From a virus: DNA of 21,868 nucleotides. The notes beneath the pieces were generated by a model, which was not told where the DNA came from, did no database searches, and worked only from the letters and a program-made list of their open reading frames with translations. The position numbers and the translations under genes were made by a program. This document shows positions 1 through 6,731 of the stretch, in pieces; the stretch's first letter is position 1, and each line of letters opens with the position of its first letter. The DNA is taken from IMG/VR virus record IMGVR_UViG_3300019758_000025, positions 1 to 21,868 of that record. One strand, written 5' to 3'.

Positions 1-2
1 AG

Positions 3-866
3 AACATTACAGCGTATGAATTAAACAGCAGAGATTCAAGAATTGGCGAAATAACAAATATCGCAACATCAATATTAAATAACTACACAGAAGATGAAAA
101 AAGAAAAAAGATTAATGATGAGAATATCAGTTTGCTTAGGATTTATCAAGGTAAAGAGATTGACTTTATAAAGACTGGTAAACGTTGGGTAATAACTAAA
201 TCATTAAGAAAGAATCTACAAAAGTTACCATACTTTGTAATGCACAATTATCCTAAGAAGATGAAGGTGTATGAAAAGAGGAAGACTAGAAACAAAGAGT
301 TAGCAAAAGACGGAAAGGATAAGATTCAGTACAACGCTTTCCATTCACCTTCACCAATGAATGAGTTGTGTGACTATATAGAAACTTGGGAAGTAAAAAA
401 TATCAAGTGGTCTAAGATACAAAATGAAACATATCATTTATTATACAACCATGATATTGAATTCAGCAAGGACAATCCAATATTTAGAAAGTGTAGAGAA
501 ATAAATGAATCGTTCTCTAAAAAGTGGATTAATGTAGTTAGGAATGAAGATATAGAGGAACGTTCTAAGGGGGTTCATAATCTATTTAAAGAGTATGTTG
601 CTATATTAAGAATGAATGAGGAGGAATGTGGAATAGATTTATTTTCAAACTACTTTATTCATGCTTCAAATTATAGGACGCAGTTGAATAAGCATTTGTG
701 TTGGGAAGCATATGGTGATATTATTTTAGAAAACATTAGAAAAAATACCACTGACCAAAATCCAATACGAATTGTAGAGTGCGATAAAAATGACATTAAT
801 GCCAAAGAATTTTTAGGTAAATGGTATAAGGTGGAAGAAATTGAAAGAGGTGCGAATGGGGCTTAA
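3..866 (+). CDS. C-terminal part of a YonO-like (QDE-1/RDR superfamily) phage RNA polymerase, 5' partial
   Basis: The frame is open from the left window edge, giving 287 visible residues and a missing N-terminus. Two motifs point to the RDR/QDE-1 polymerase superfamily. The first is SRIGEITN (bases 39-59), which resembles the family's IGxxxNxHLAxAD segment. The second is IDFIKTG (bases 159-179) followed by LPYFVMHNYPKK, which resembles the AVDxxKTG...PhFM segment. In this family both lie downstream of the catalytic DxDGD motif, so the active site should be just outside the window. SPbeta YonO, a single-chain DNA-dependent RNA polymerase, belongs to this superfamily. By inference this enzyme transcribes late phage genes. 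The stop codon overlaps the next gene by 11 bases, so the two are probably translationally coupled. The rest of the C-terminus has no motif I recognise. An internal TTG at 132 is not the start, because the homologous region begins upstream of it. Confidence 0.68.
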   Translation, partial: NITAYELNSRDSRIGEITNIATSILNNYTEDEKRKKINDENISLLRIYQGKEIDFIKTGKRWVITKSLRKNLQKLPYFVMHNYPKKMKVYEKRKTRNKELAKDGKDKIQYNAFHSPSPMNELCDYIETWEVKNIKWSKIQNETYHLLYNHDIEFSKDNPIFRKCREINESFSKKWINVVRNEDIEERSKGVHNLFKEYVAILRMNEEECGIDLFSNYFIHASNYRTQLNKHLCWEAYGDIILENIRKNTTDQNPIRIVECDKNDINAKEFLGKWYKVEEIERGANGA

Positions 867-1707
867 TTTTATAATGGAGGATTATTCCACTGGCATGATA
901 GATTCGATAGATGAAGTAAAAAAAAGAATATGGGGCAGTAAATATAGGTTTACAAAGCTATATAATACAATAGAGTTTGAGCCACGACTTGAGGAATTAA
1001 GTGGCTCAAATGAGCTTTATGCTTTGTTTGAGGTGTATTCAAAGTTACCTTGTATAAATGTCAAGAGCAAGTATAATGACGATAATATGACAGCATATGA
1101 CTTTATACGGATACACATAAACAACACATGGACATATGTATGTGAAAAGGACTGCTATTTGCCAAAGGAATATTATAGGCGAATGTATTATGCCAAAGAA
1201 TTATACTTTGAAACAGTTGGCAAAATTAAAGAAGGTGTGATTGTTGATATTCAAGACTTGTCTGATAGACTAGAAAAAAACTATTCAGAGGCAGATAGAA
1301 TAAAGAGATTTGCTAACAATAGGAAGATGGATATTTCTTGGGATGAGTACGTGAAAAGGGTAAATATGTATTTAGATAGGATATCTGTAAACTTCAAGCC
1401 AGTGGATGTATATGAAGAAGAAAATCCATTTAATGATATTGACTTTGAGAATTTAATTGGGTATAGTGATGATAATTATGCTGTAAGTTACATTAATAAG
1501 AGTATAACTGGGTATTTTAGGAATGAGTATATTGAGAGTATGGGAATACCAAGAAATCAAGAGTGTAAAATTAAAGAATGTTCAGAATGTGGTCGTTTGA
1601 TTAAGATTACCACTAGCAACAATAAATATTGTAAGAGTTGTGCTAGGTTAAAAAAAATAGAAAACACAATATTAGCGAGAAATTCAAAGAAAAACTGTGA
1701 TTGTTGA
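856..1707 (+). CDS. Hypothetical phage protein with C-terminal zinc ribbon
   Basis: I do not recognise this 283-residue protein as a named family. The start is the ATG at 856, because AGAGGTG lies about 6 bases upstream; the in-frame TTG at 841 has no such site. The body is rich in Tyr, Asp and Glu and has no membrane segment. Near the C-terminus a CSECG...YCKSC arrangement (CxxC, about 14 residues, CxxC) looks like a treble-clef or zinc-ribbon knuckle, typical of small nucleic-acid-binding modules, followed by a basic segment and a terminal CDC. The gene overlaps the polymerase gene and precedes an HU-like gene, so a role in transcription or as a polymerase accessory is plausible but is inference only. 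Its stop codon lies inside a perfect 7-bp hairpin (1699-1719). Confidence 0.7.
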   Translation: MGLNFIMEDYSTGMIDSIDEVKKRIWGSKYRFTKLYNTIEFEPRLEELSGSNELYALFEVYSKLPCINVKSKYNDDNMTAYDFIRIHINNTWTYVCEKDCYLPKEYYRRMYYAKELYFETVGKIKEGVIVDIQDLSDRLEKNYSEADRIKRFANNRKMDISWDEYVKRVNMYLDRISVNFKPVDVYEEENPFNDIDFENLIGYSDDNYAVSYINKSITGYFRNEYIESMGIPRNQECKIKECSECGRLIKITTSNNKYCKSCARLKKIENTILARNSKKNCDC

Positions 1708-1876
1708 AAGCGAACAATCCCCAAACACGTTGGAAGAATGTTGAAATTTCAATATGTTGAGCGGTGTAAATCGACTGTTGTACCTTGTTATTTATCGGTG
1801 ATGGTAAGCATAAAAACACTATGTTTTACCTACAAAATAGAAGAATCCAAATTTAAAATTTCAAGGAGAGAGAAGA
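1699..1876 (+). other. Structured intergenic region with three hairpins
   Basis: This gap of about 170 bases has no convincing gene. It holds a perfect hairpin GATTGTT (1699-1705), loop GAAAGCG, AACAATC (1713-1719), which includes the upstream stop codon. A 12-base palindrome TTGAAATTTCAA follows at 1741-1752. A third hairpin pairs GGTAAGCATA (1803-1812) with TATGTTTTACC (1820-1830), with one bulge and one wobble. None is followed by a good U tract. The ribosome binding site AAGGAGAG for the next gene is near 1863-1870. The first hairpin resembles ones at 2215-2240 and 2828-2854. I see no convincing sigma-type promoter. Confidence 0.45.
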
Positions 1877-2164
1877 ATGAAAAATCGTGCAGAATTAGTA
1901 AAGGTATTTCAAGAAAAATTTGAGTTAGCATCAGCAGAAAAAGCTAAGCAGTTTGTCGAGAAAATCGAAGAATTATTAAAAGATGAATTAAAAGAAGGTG
2001 GATATAAATTCGCTGGAATTACAGTTGAACAAGATGAGAAAAAGGCATCATCTGGATTGTCACATACAACTACTCCACCTACACCTTGGTCGAAACCAGC
2101 CCACATCACAGTTAAAACAAAAGTTTCTAAAGAGTTAAAAGAATTGGTTTATAGAGAGCTATAA
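1877..2164 (+). CDS. HU/DNABII-like DNA-binding protein
   Basis: This 95-residue protein has the length and layout of an HU/IHF-type nucleoid protein. Residues 1-40 form two amphipathic helices of the HU type (MKNRAELVKVF...AEKAKQFVEKIEELLKDEL). A strand GYKFAGITVEQ follows, then a flexible 'arm' rich in Ser, Thr and Pro (about 55-75), and a last strand and helix (AHITVKTKVSKELKELV) matching the HU pattern ending in KALKxxV. The arm lacks the usual RNPxTG tip, so this is a divergent member. HU proteins bind and bend DNA, and a phage copy could compact phage DNA or help the phage RNA polymerase. From memory, SPbeta has an HU-like gene (yonN) beside yonO, which fits this position. The ATG at 1877 is preceded by AAGGAGAG. 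Confidence 0.65.
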   Translation: MKNRAELVKVFQEKFELASAEKAKQFVEKIEELLKDELKEGGYKFAGITVEQDEKKASSGLSHTTTPPTPWSKPAHITVKTKVSKELKELVYREL

Positions 2165-2173
2165 TGGGACTGA

Positions 2174-2197
2174 CCTGAGAATTCTGCGGAACTCAGG
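2174..2197 (+). other. Hairpin with UNCG-type tetraloop after the HU-like gene
   Basis: CCTGAG (2174-2179) pairs with CTCAGG (2192-2197), and after a 2-base bulge TTC pairs with GAA around a TGCG loop. C(UGCG)G fits the extra-stable UNCG tetraloop pattern. It starts 10 bases after the HU-like stop codon. There is no immediate U tract; the nearest T-run (TTTTT) is about 13 bases away. It is therefore either a weak terminator, an mRNA stabiliser or part of a larger RNA with the next hairpin. Confidence 0.55.
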
Positions 2198-2214
2198 CAA
2201 AATAAATAGTTTTT

Positions 2215-2240
2215 AGTCGGTTGTACTATAACAATCGACT
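2215..2240 (+). other. 10-bp hairpin of the recurrent GGTTGT...ACAATC type
   Basis: AGTCGGTTGT (2215-2224) and ACAATCGACT (2231-2240) form a 10-bp stem around the loop ACTATA. The only non-Watson-Crick pair is G-U in the + strand RNA; on the other strand it would be an A-C mismatch. A hairpin with the same inner arms but different outer pairs is at 2828-2854. The remaining bases to the next gene (2241-2294) include CCAAT and CGACT, also found after the second hairpin, and end with the ribosome binding site GGAGGG. Confidence 0.5.
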
Positions 2241-2294
2241 TCCAATGCCAAGTAGGCTAATAAAAGGTTGCGACTTACCGCCGTGGAGGGTTAG

Positions 2295-2630
2295 ATGGAT
2301 AGCAGTGAAGTTTTGGATGTATTAAAACAAGATATTGAATTGCTTATGAGCAGACGGACGAAGGCGATTGAAGAAGGGGATAGTAGGGTCTCATTAGAAA
2401 CAACAAGGTTGATTAAAGATACGTTAGATTTAATCAACAGACTCCCTAGAGATACGTGGAAAGATTACGAGTTTTCGATGAATGAATATTTAAGAGAAAA
2501 CTTCAAACAACACTTGGATTCTCATAAATTTGAAGATTATGCACAAAGGCAAATATATGAGATTGGGTTTAATAACGGAATTGGTTTGGCTGAAATGATT
2601 ATCTTTAATAAAAACAGAAAGATTAAATAG
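2295..2630 (+). CDS. Hypothetical helical protein
   Basis: This 111-residue protein has no family I can name. It is strongly helical and charged in its first half (SSEVLDVLKQDIELLMSRR, then a second helix through LIKDTLDLINRLP). The second half is rich in aromatic and acidic residues and has the segment GFNNGIGLAEMIIF near the end. It has no Cys cluster, signal peptide or membrane helix. The ATG at 2295 follows GTGGAGGG, about 5 bases away. It sits between two long structured non-coding gaps, so it is likely translated as a single-gene unit within a longer transcript. A helical-bundle phage regulatory or DNA-binding accessory protein is possible but not shown. Confidence 0.65.
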   Translation: MDSSEVLDVLKQDIELLMSRRTKAIEEGDSRVSLETTRLIKDTLDLINRLPRDTWKDYEFSMNEYLRENFKQHLDSHKFEDYAQRQIYEIGFNNGIGLAEMIIFNKNRKIK

Positions 2631-2631
2631 C

Positions 2632-2979
2632 AAATTGGCTTATACGAGCAATTTTAAAACACATATGGGTTAATGTATAGGCTTGGTGCATTAACCCCCA
2701 CACAAGAGAAGAGAGCATCGACTTGTAAGAATGTCGATTAATAAAGAAAGCTTTTACGAAAAAGAAGGGCTTATTTAAAATAAGTCGTGCAGTTAACCAC
2801 AAAACTTGTGTGGATAAACTATGGCTTTGATGGGTTGTGCCTAACAATCCATTACCAATAGAGTCTAACATCCGACTCATTTTCATATTATACTCCTTTT
2901 CAGCCCTTCGGGGCATACATAAAAACTTAATAGAATCTAATTCGTATTGGTTTGCGAACGTCTAGCAGTACGCAACTGC
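2632..2979 (+). ncRNA. Candidate large structured non-coding RNA
   Basis: This gap of about 360 bases is unusually rich in ordered complementarity. From 5' to 3' the stems are: AAATT/AATTT extended by GCT/AGC (2632-2654); GGGTTAATG/CATTAACCC (2667-2675/2689-2697); directly adjacent CCACACAAG/CTTGTGTGG (2698-2706/2805-2813), enclosing ATCGAC/GTCGAT (2717-2722/2733-2738), a CTTTT/AAAAG hairpin and CTTATT/AATAAG (2770-2775/2779-2784); then TGATGGGTTGT/ACAATCCATTA (2828-2838/2844-2854); CCAATA/TATTGG (2855-2860/2945-2950), enclosing GAGTC/GACTC (2861-2865/2874-2878) and a GCCC-TTCG-GGGC tetraloop hairpin (2903-2914); and TTGCG/CGCAA (2952-2956/2971-2975). Several stems abut and could stack coaxially. 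Wobbles are G-U on the + strand. I do not recognise an Rfam class. An antisense reading frame on the opposite strand is the main alternative. Confidence 0.5.
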
Positions 2980-3001
2980 ATTAATCTTATTGGAGGCTTA
3001 T

Positions 3002-3319
3002 ATGAGCAAATATACCAAAAGAGAAAAAGTTTGTACTAGATGTTTTGAGTGCAAATTTGACTGTAAATCAATAGAACCAATACCTTGTGATAATTTCTCA
3101 AGGGGATACAATAGATTTGAATATAAGAAATTACTATCTGAGCAAAATGTAAATGTAAAGAAATTATGTGATAAGAATAATTTATCATACAATAGAATGA
3201 TGGATATGTTGAATGGTAGAATGATATTTCACTATAAGTACGCCTACTATTTAGACACAGCGTTATTCGAGAAAACCGAGTATCTAAATTATATAGAGAG
3301 GGTTGAATATGGGAAATAA
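3002..3319 (+). CDS. Small Cys-rich helix-turn-helix protein
   Basis: This is a 105-residue protein. The N-terminus has five cysteines in a tight cluster (C11, C14, C17, C21, C29), suggesting a metal site. Residues of about 39-85 read as an XRE-like helix-turn-helix: a first helix YKKLLSEQN, then VNVKKLCDKNNLSYNRMMDMLNGR with the usual 'start recognising / repeat / G' spacing, then helices ending in YYLDTALF. It is therefore probably a small DNA-binding regulator, but the repressor or activator role and its target are unknown. The start is the ATG at 3002, 8 bases after TTGGAGG. The in-frame ATG at 2990 lies before that site. The stop overlaps the next start region by 11 bases, so translation of the nuclease gene is probably coupled to this one. 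Confidence 0.6.
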   Translation: MSKYTKREKVCTRCFECKFDCKSIEPIPCDNFSRGYNRFEYKKLLSEQNVNVKKLCDKNNLSYNRMMDMLNGRMIFHYKYAYYLDTALFEKTEYLNYIERVEYGK

Positions 3320-4739
3320 AAAAGACAAAGCTAAAATTCACTTTATAGGGAATTCAAGCGAGCAAGTCACTGGGTCATCATACCTTTGTACTTTTAAAGA
3401 TGAAGTAACAATGGTAGACTGTGGTTTCGTTCAGACAGCAAGCAAAATTAAGCAGTGGCAATTGAATAACGCTAATTATAAATTCAAAGTTAAAGAAGTT
3501 GACAATATAATTTTGACTCATTTTGGGCATTTAGACCATCAAGGTGGATTGCCTAGATTATACGCAAATGGATGTAGGGCAAAAATTTTTGCATCAAAAG
3601 GTGCTAGACAATATTTGGCAGTTGCATTTGCAGATGGGTATAAAATTCAAGTGGCTGACGCTGAATTGTTATCGAAACAAAACGGTAGACAATTTAAACT
3701 AGGATATACGGAAGATGATATTGAGAATTGTTTAAATCATATTGTTGAATGTGAGCCGAATAAAATAATATCAATAGGTAAATATACGTCATTTAGATTC
3801 TCTAGTGCCTACCACATCGTTCAATCTAATCAAGTTGAGTTATTCTTCAATGACAAAAATTATAAGCGTACAGCTTATTTTAGTGGCGATTTGGGCAATA
3901 CTAATATTGACAAACCATTTCTTGAACCTTTCAAGCCAATTAAAAAGTTTGATGTAGCTGTAGTAGAAACTACCTATGCAATGAACCCTAAATCAGTTGG
4001 TGAGAAAGATAGAGCTAAGGACAGAGAGAAATTACAAAGTGTAATCAGACAGACTTGTTTTGAGAACAAGGGTAAAGTAATCATAGCGTCATTTTCTATG
4101 ATGAGATTACAAGAGTTGATGTATGAATTGTATCAGATGTATCACGAAGACGAAAATTTCAAGACGGATATTGTAATAGATACACCACTTGGAATTAAGA
4201 TATGTGATATGTTCAGCGATTTGATTCCAGAGAAAGATTATGAGTTATGGTATAATATCGTAAACTGGGATAGATTTATATTTGTAAAAGATTGGAAAGA
4301 TAGCGAGAGTGCTGTAAAATCTATCAAACCAAGCATATGTATTGCTAGTTCGGGCTTTTGTCAAGGTGGCAGAATTTTAGACTACATTCAACACAGCTTG
4401 GGCGATGAACGAAATACGTTTGTGTTCGTAGGCTATTCTAGTGCTGATAGTTTAGCTGGCATAATTAAAGAAGGTAAGAAAAAACTTGTTGAAGTAAATG
4501 GAATACAAGTAAAGAATAAAGCTAATGTGGTAAATCTACTAAGTTTCAGTTCACATATTCAGCACAAGCAAATGTTGGAGTTGTACTCTGATTTCAATTG
4601 TAAAGAAATATACTTGGTTCATGGTGAAAAAGAGCGTCAATATCCATTCGCAGAGTTATTGAGTGGTGAGTATGCTAAAGTTGGGAAAACTACCAAGGTG
4701 TTTGTACCAAATATAAATGATGAAATTGTTATTAATTAA
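3309..4739 (+). CDS. Beta-CASP metallo-beta-lactamase family RNA nuclease
   Basis: This 476-residue protein has the full beta-CASP layout (RNase J / CPSF73 / Ysh1 group), so it is probably a zinc-dependent RNA endo- or exonuclease. The metallo-beta-lactamase part has MVDCG (about 35-39), THFGHLDHQGGLP (70-82), a later His in SAYHIVQS and the Asp in SGDLGN. The beta-CASP part has ETTYA (motif A), ASFSMMRLQELMYEL, DTPLG, SSGFCQGGR with FVGYSSADSLAG, FSSHIQHKQM (motif B His) and VHGEKE (motif C His). The oddity is the second zinc motif, which reads H-F-G-H-L-D-H. The family form is H-x-H-x-D-H, so the first His is shifted by one residue. The start is the ATG at 3309 with GAGAGGG upstream. It lies next to a structured RNA and a phage polymerase, which hints at phage RNA processing or host mRNA decay. 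Confidence 0.9.
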   Translation: MGNKKDKAKIHFIGNSSEQVTGSSYLCTFKDEVTMVDCGFVQTASKIKQWQLNNANYKFKVKEVDNIILTHFGHLDHQGGLPRLYANGCRAKIFASKGARQYLAVAFADGYKIQVADAELLSKQNGRQFKLGYTEDDIENCLNHIVECEPNKIISIGKYTSFRFSSAYHIVQSNQVELFFNDKNYKRTAYFSGDLGNTNIDKPFLEPFKPIKKFDVAVVETTYAMNPKSVGEKDRAKDREKLQSVIRQTCFENKGKVIIASFSMMRLQELMYELYQMYHEDENFKTDIVIDTPLGIKICDMFSDLIPEKDYELWYNIVNWDRFIFVKDWKDSESAVKSIKPSICIASSGFCQGGRILDYIQHSLGDERNTFVFVGYSSADSLAGIIKEGKKKLVEVNGIQVKNKANVVNLLSFSSHIQHKQMLELYSDFNCKEIYLVHGEKERQYPFAELLSGEYAKVGKTTKVFVPNINDEIVIN

Positions 4740-4740
4740 C

Positions 4741-4765
4741 TCCCCGATTAATGTACTTTCGGGGA
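4741..4765 (+). terminator. Hairpin after the beta-CASP gene
   Basis: TCCCCGA (4741-4747) pairs perfectly with TCGGGGA (4759-4765) around an 11-base loop, starting 2 bases after the stop codon. There is no T-run directly after it, so on its own it is more likely an mRNA 3'-end stabiliser than an intrinsic terminator. A better terminator follows at 4797-4830. Confidence 0.45.
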
Positions 4766-4796
4766 AGTGGTTTAGTAAAATATGTAATTTGTAGGC

Positions 4797-4830
4797 AAGC
4801 CAATCTGATTAGGTTGGTTTTATTTTATTT
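4797..4830 (+). terminator. Probable intrinsic terminator before the metallophosphoesterase gene
   Basis: AAGCCAATC (4797-4805) pairs with GGTTGGTTT (4812-4820) over 9 bp with two G-U pairs around the loop TGATTA. It runs straight into the T-rich stretch TATTTTATTT. It ends about 16 bases before the next ATG, so it could also act as an attenuator in that gene's leader. Stem GC is modest, so the strength is uncertain. Confidence 0.5.
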
Positions 4831-4846
4831 GCAGATGGGAGAGAGT

Positions 4847-6100
4847 ATGCAAACAAAACGTGAAACAAATGAGTCATACGATGACTATTCGTATAGACTG
4901 TATAAAAATAGGCAACTATATGGACTTAAAAATGAAGAAGTTGCAGATTTAATTAAGCAAGAATTTGGAATTACAAAAGACGAATCAGCGATAAGAAAAG
5001 ATATGACATCATATATCAGAGGCTTTGATAATGGTTATGAAAAAGGCATTATGGATTCCGAACGAAAAGAAATGGACAATCCACTAATTCCAAAATCACA
5101 CCTTTCAAAGCTAAAAGAAATCACTGGTGAATATGCGATTAGAAAAAGAGATATGGAATTAACTAGGCTTGAATTGTCACGATTAAACAGGCAAGTTGTT
5201 CCATCTATTTTATTAGCAGAACAATATGAGAATCACTTATTAGAATATGGTATTAATGTTTTCAATGGTTTAGAATTTAAAGAAAAGAAACAAGGCACTT
5301 GCGTGATTAAATCACTTCCATCTGATTGGCATATTGGTGTAGTTATTGACGAGGAATACAATACCTATAATTACGCTGTGGCTGAACGCAGAATGAGAGA
5401 GTATACCGAAGAGGTATTAAACTATGCCAAACTTTTTAATGCTCACACGATTAGCATAACGTCACTTGGGGACGTGGTTGAGAATACAGAAATGCGTGGA
5501 AATCAGAAGTTTGATTGTGAGTTTAACTATGCAGAACAAGTGGCGAAAGCACAAGATTTACTCATGCAACATATCATGGACATTCTAGCAGAGGGATATA
5601 AGGTTGATTTGTCTGCTGTATATGGGAATCATTGTAGAATGACTGGGAACAAGAATGATAGTATTGATACAAGTAATGCAACATATGTGATTATGGAAAA
5701 TATCAAGAAAACATTTGACTACCTAAGTCAATATAGTGGTAAAAAGTTTGATATATCATTTGTTCAAAAAAACAGCAAATATAAATATCACAGCGATAAT
5801 TATTATGGATTTAAAATAAGATATCAGCATGGTCACAATGATAGCAAAGCAGACACTTCTAAAATTGAAAAATATAACGGAGTTGATGACGAAAGTTATG
5901 ATGCTTTAGTGTTTGGTCACTTGCACCATTTTAGGCTGATTCAATTAAATAGAAATCAATTTGAGATGTACTGTTCATGTTTACAAGGTTCAAACGAATA
6001 TGGCAGAGATGTTGTGAAATCAACTGCAAACGCTGGACAGTCAATAATCGTTATATTTGAGAATGGAACTGCTTTACCGATTAACATTGATTTACAATAA
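4847..6100 (+). CDS. Calcineurin-like metallophosphoesterase (phage)
   Basis: This 417-residue protein starts at the ATG at 4847, 7 bases after GGGAGAG. Upstream in-frame codons run through the terminator and are not used. The N-terminal third (about 1-140) is helical, with a segment (LKNEEVADLIKQEFG...) that could be a helix-turn-helix and a coiled stretch. The C-terminal two thirds carry the calcineurin-like signature in order: D160-W-H162, GD209-V-V-E212, GN261-H262-C, H328-G-H330 and GH358-L-H360. The family has the same layout, DxH...GDxxD/E...GNH...H...GHxH, binding two metals. Members include SbcD/Mre11 nucleases, phosphatases and phosphodiesterases. Substrate cannot be read from the sequence. 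A DNA repair or phage-DNA-end function is plausible given the nearby packaging genes. All metal ligands seem present, with Glu in place of Asp in the second motif. Confidence 0.85.
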   Translation: MQTKRETNESYDDYSYRLYKNRQLYGLKNEEVADLIKQEFGITKDESAIRKDMTSYIRGFDNGYEKGIMDSERKEMDNPLIPKSHLSKLKEITGEYAIRKRDMELTRLELSRLNRQVVPSILLAEQYENHLLEYGINVFNGLEFKEKKQGTCVIKSLPSDWHIGVVIDEEYNTYNYAVAERRMREYTEEVLNYAKLFNAHTISITSLGDVVENTEMRGNQKFDCEFNYAEQVAKAQDLLMQHIMDILAEGYKVDLSAVYGNHCRMTGNKNDSIDTSNATYVIMENIKKTFDYLSQYSGKKFDISFVQKNSKYKYHSDNYYGFKIRYQHGHNDSKADTSKIEKYNGVDDESYDALVFGHLHHFRLIQLNRNQFEMYCSCLQGSNEYGRDVVKSTANAGQSIIVIFENGTALPINIDLQ

Positions 6101-6122
6101 AATACTTGGGGAGAAGGTATTT

Positions 6123-6722
6123 ATGCGAAATGATTCATTTGTAACGCCGTTCATGAAAGATTCAATTGTTGAGGATATGAAAACTCAATCGGCATTAAAG
6201 CATAGAACGATATATATGTCGGAAAGTGTCGATGAAGACAGTGTATTCAAATTGAATTATTATTTAGATAGAATAGTTAGGCTTGATAGCAAATTAAATA
6301 CAAAAGAACCAATCACAATTATTATATCATCATTTGGTGGTTCTGTATATGAAATCCTATCATCAATTAGTAGACTTGAAAAGATGCAAGAAGATGGATA
6401 TATTATTAAAACAATTATAGACGCAAAAGCGATGTCTTGTGGAAGCCTTTTATCTCAATGTGGAAGCAAAGGTCATAGATATGCAAATAGATATTCTACA
6501 GTGCTATATCATCAAGTTTCTAGTGCTACATGGGGAACATTGGCAGAAATGGAAGTTGGTATTGAGGAAACACAAAGACTGTGGAATCTAATGAAGTCAA
6601 TTACGTTGAAACATACAAACGTTTCTGATGAATGGTTTGAAAATCTAAAAGAGAGAAATAAGGACTTGTATCTAACGCCTGAGCAATGTTTGGATTTGGG
6701 TATCATAGACCATATTTTATAG
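6123..6722 (+). CDS. ClpP-like serine protease (family S14)
   Basis: This is a 199-residue protein with ClpP fold signatures. SSFGGSVYE matches the ClpP NSPGGxV oxyanion-region motif. AMSCGSLL carries the nucleophile S105, YHQ carries H130, and KDLYLTPE carries D181, exactly 15 residues before the D of GIID as in bacterial ClpP. The triad is therefore complete. In many phages an S14 protease matures the prohead or releases scaffold. Here it lies before the terminase and not next to the capsid gene, and a separate head-protease candidate exists at 12159, so its target is uncertain. It could instead be a regulatory or tail-specific protease. The start is the ATG at 6123 after GGGAGAAGG. The gap to the next gene is only 9 bases, implying one operon. 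Confidence 0.85.
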   Translation: MRNDSFVTPFMKDSIVEDMKTQSALKHRTIYMSESVDEDSVFKLNYYLDRIVRLDSKLNTKEPITIIISSFGGSVYEILSSISRLEKMQEDGYIIKTIIDAKAMSCGSLLSQCGSKGHRYANRYSTVLYHQVSSATWGTLAEMEVGIEETQRLWNLMKSITLKHTNVSDEWFENLKERNKDLYLTPEQCLDLGIIDHIL

Positions 6723-6731
6723 GAGAGAATT

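Noticed and set aside
1738-1923. Possible 61-residue + strand gene
   Set aside because: It overlaps the HU-like start by 47 bases in another frame, lacks a well-spaced ribosome binding site and crosses the palindrome and hairpin of the gap.
2631-3001. Self-splicing intron
   Set aside because: The flanking genes are complete on both sides, and I see no group I P/Q/R/S or group II domain V signature.
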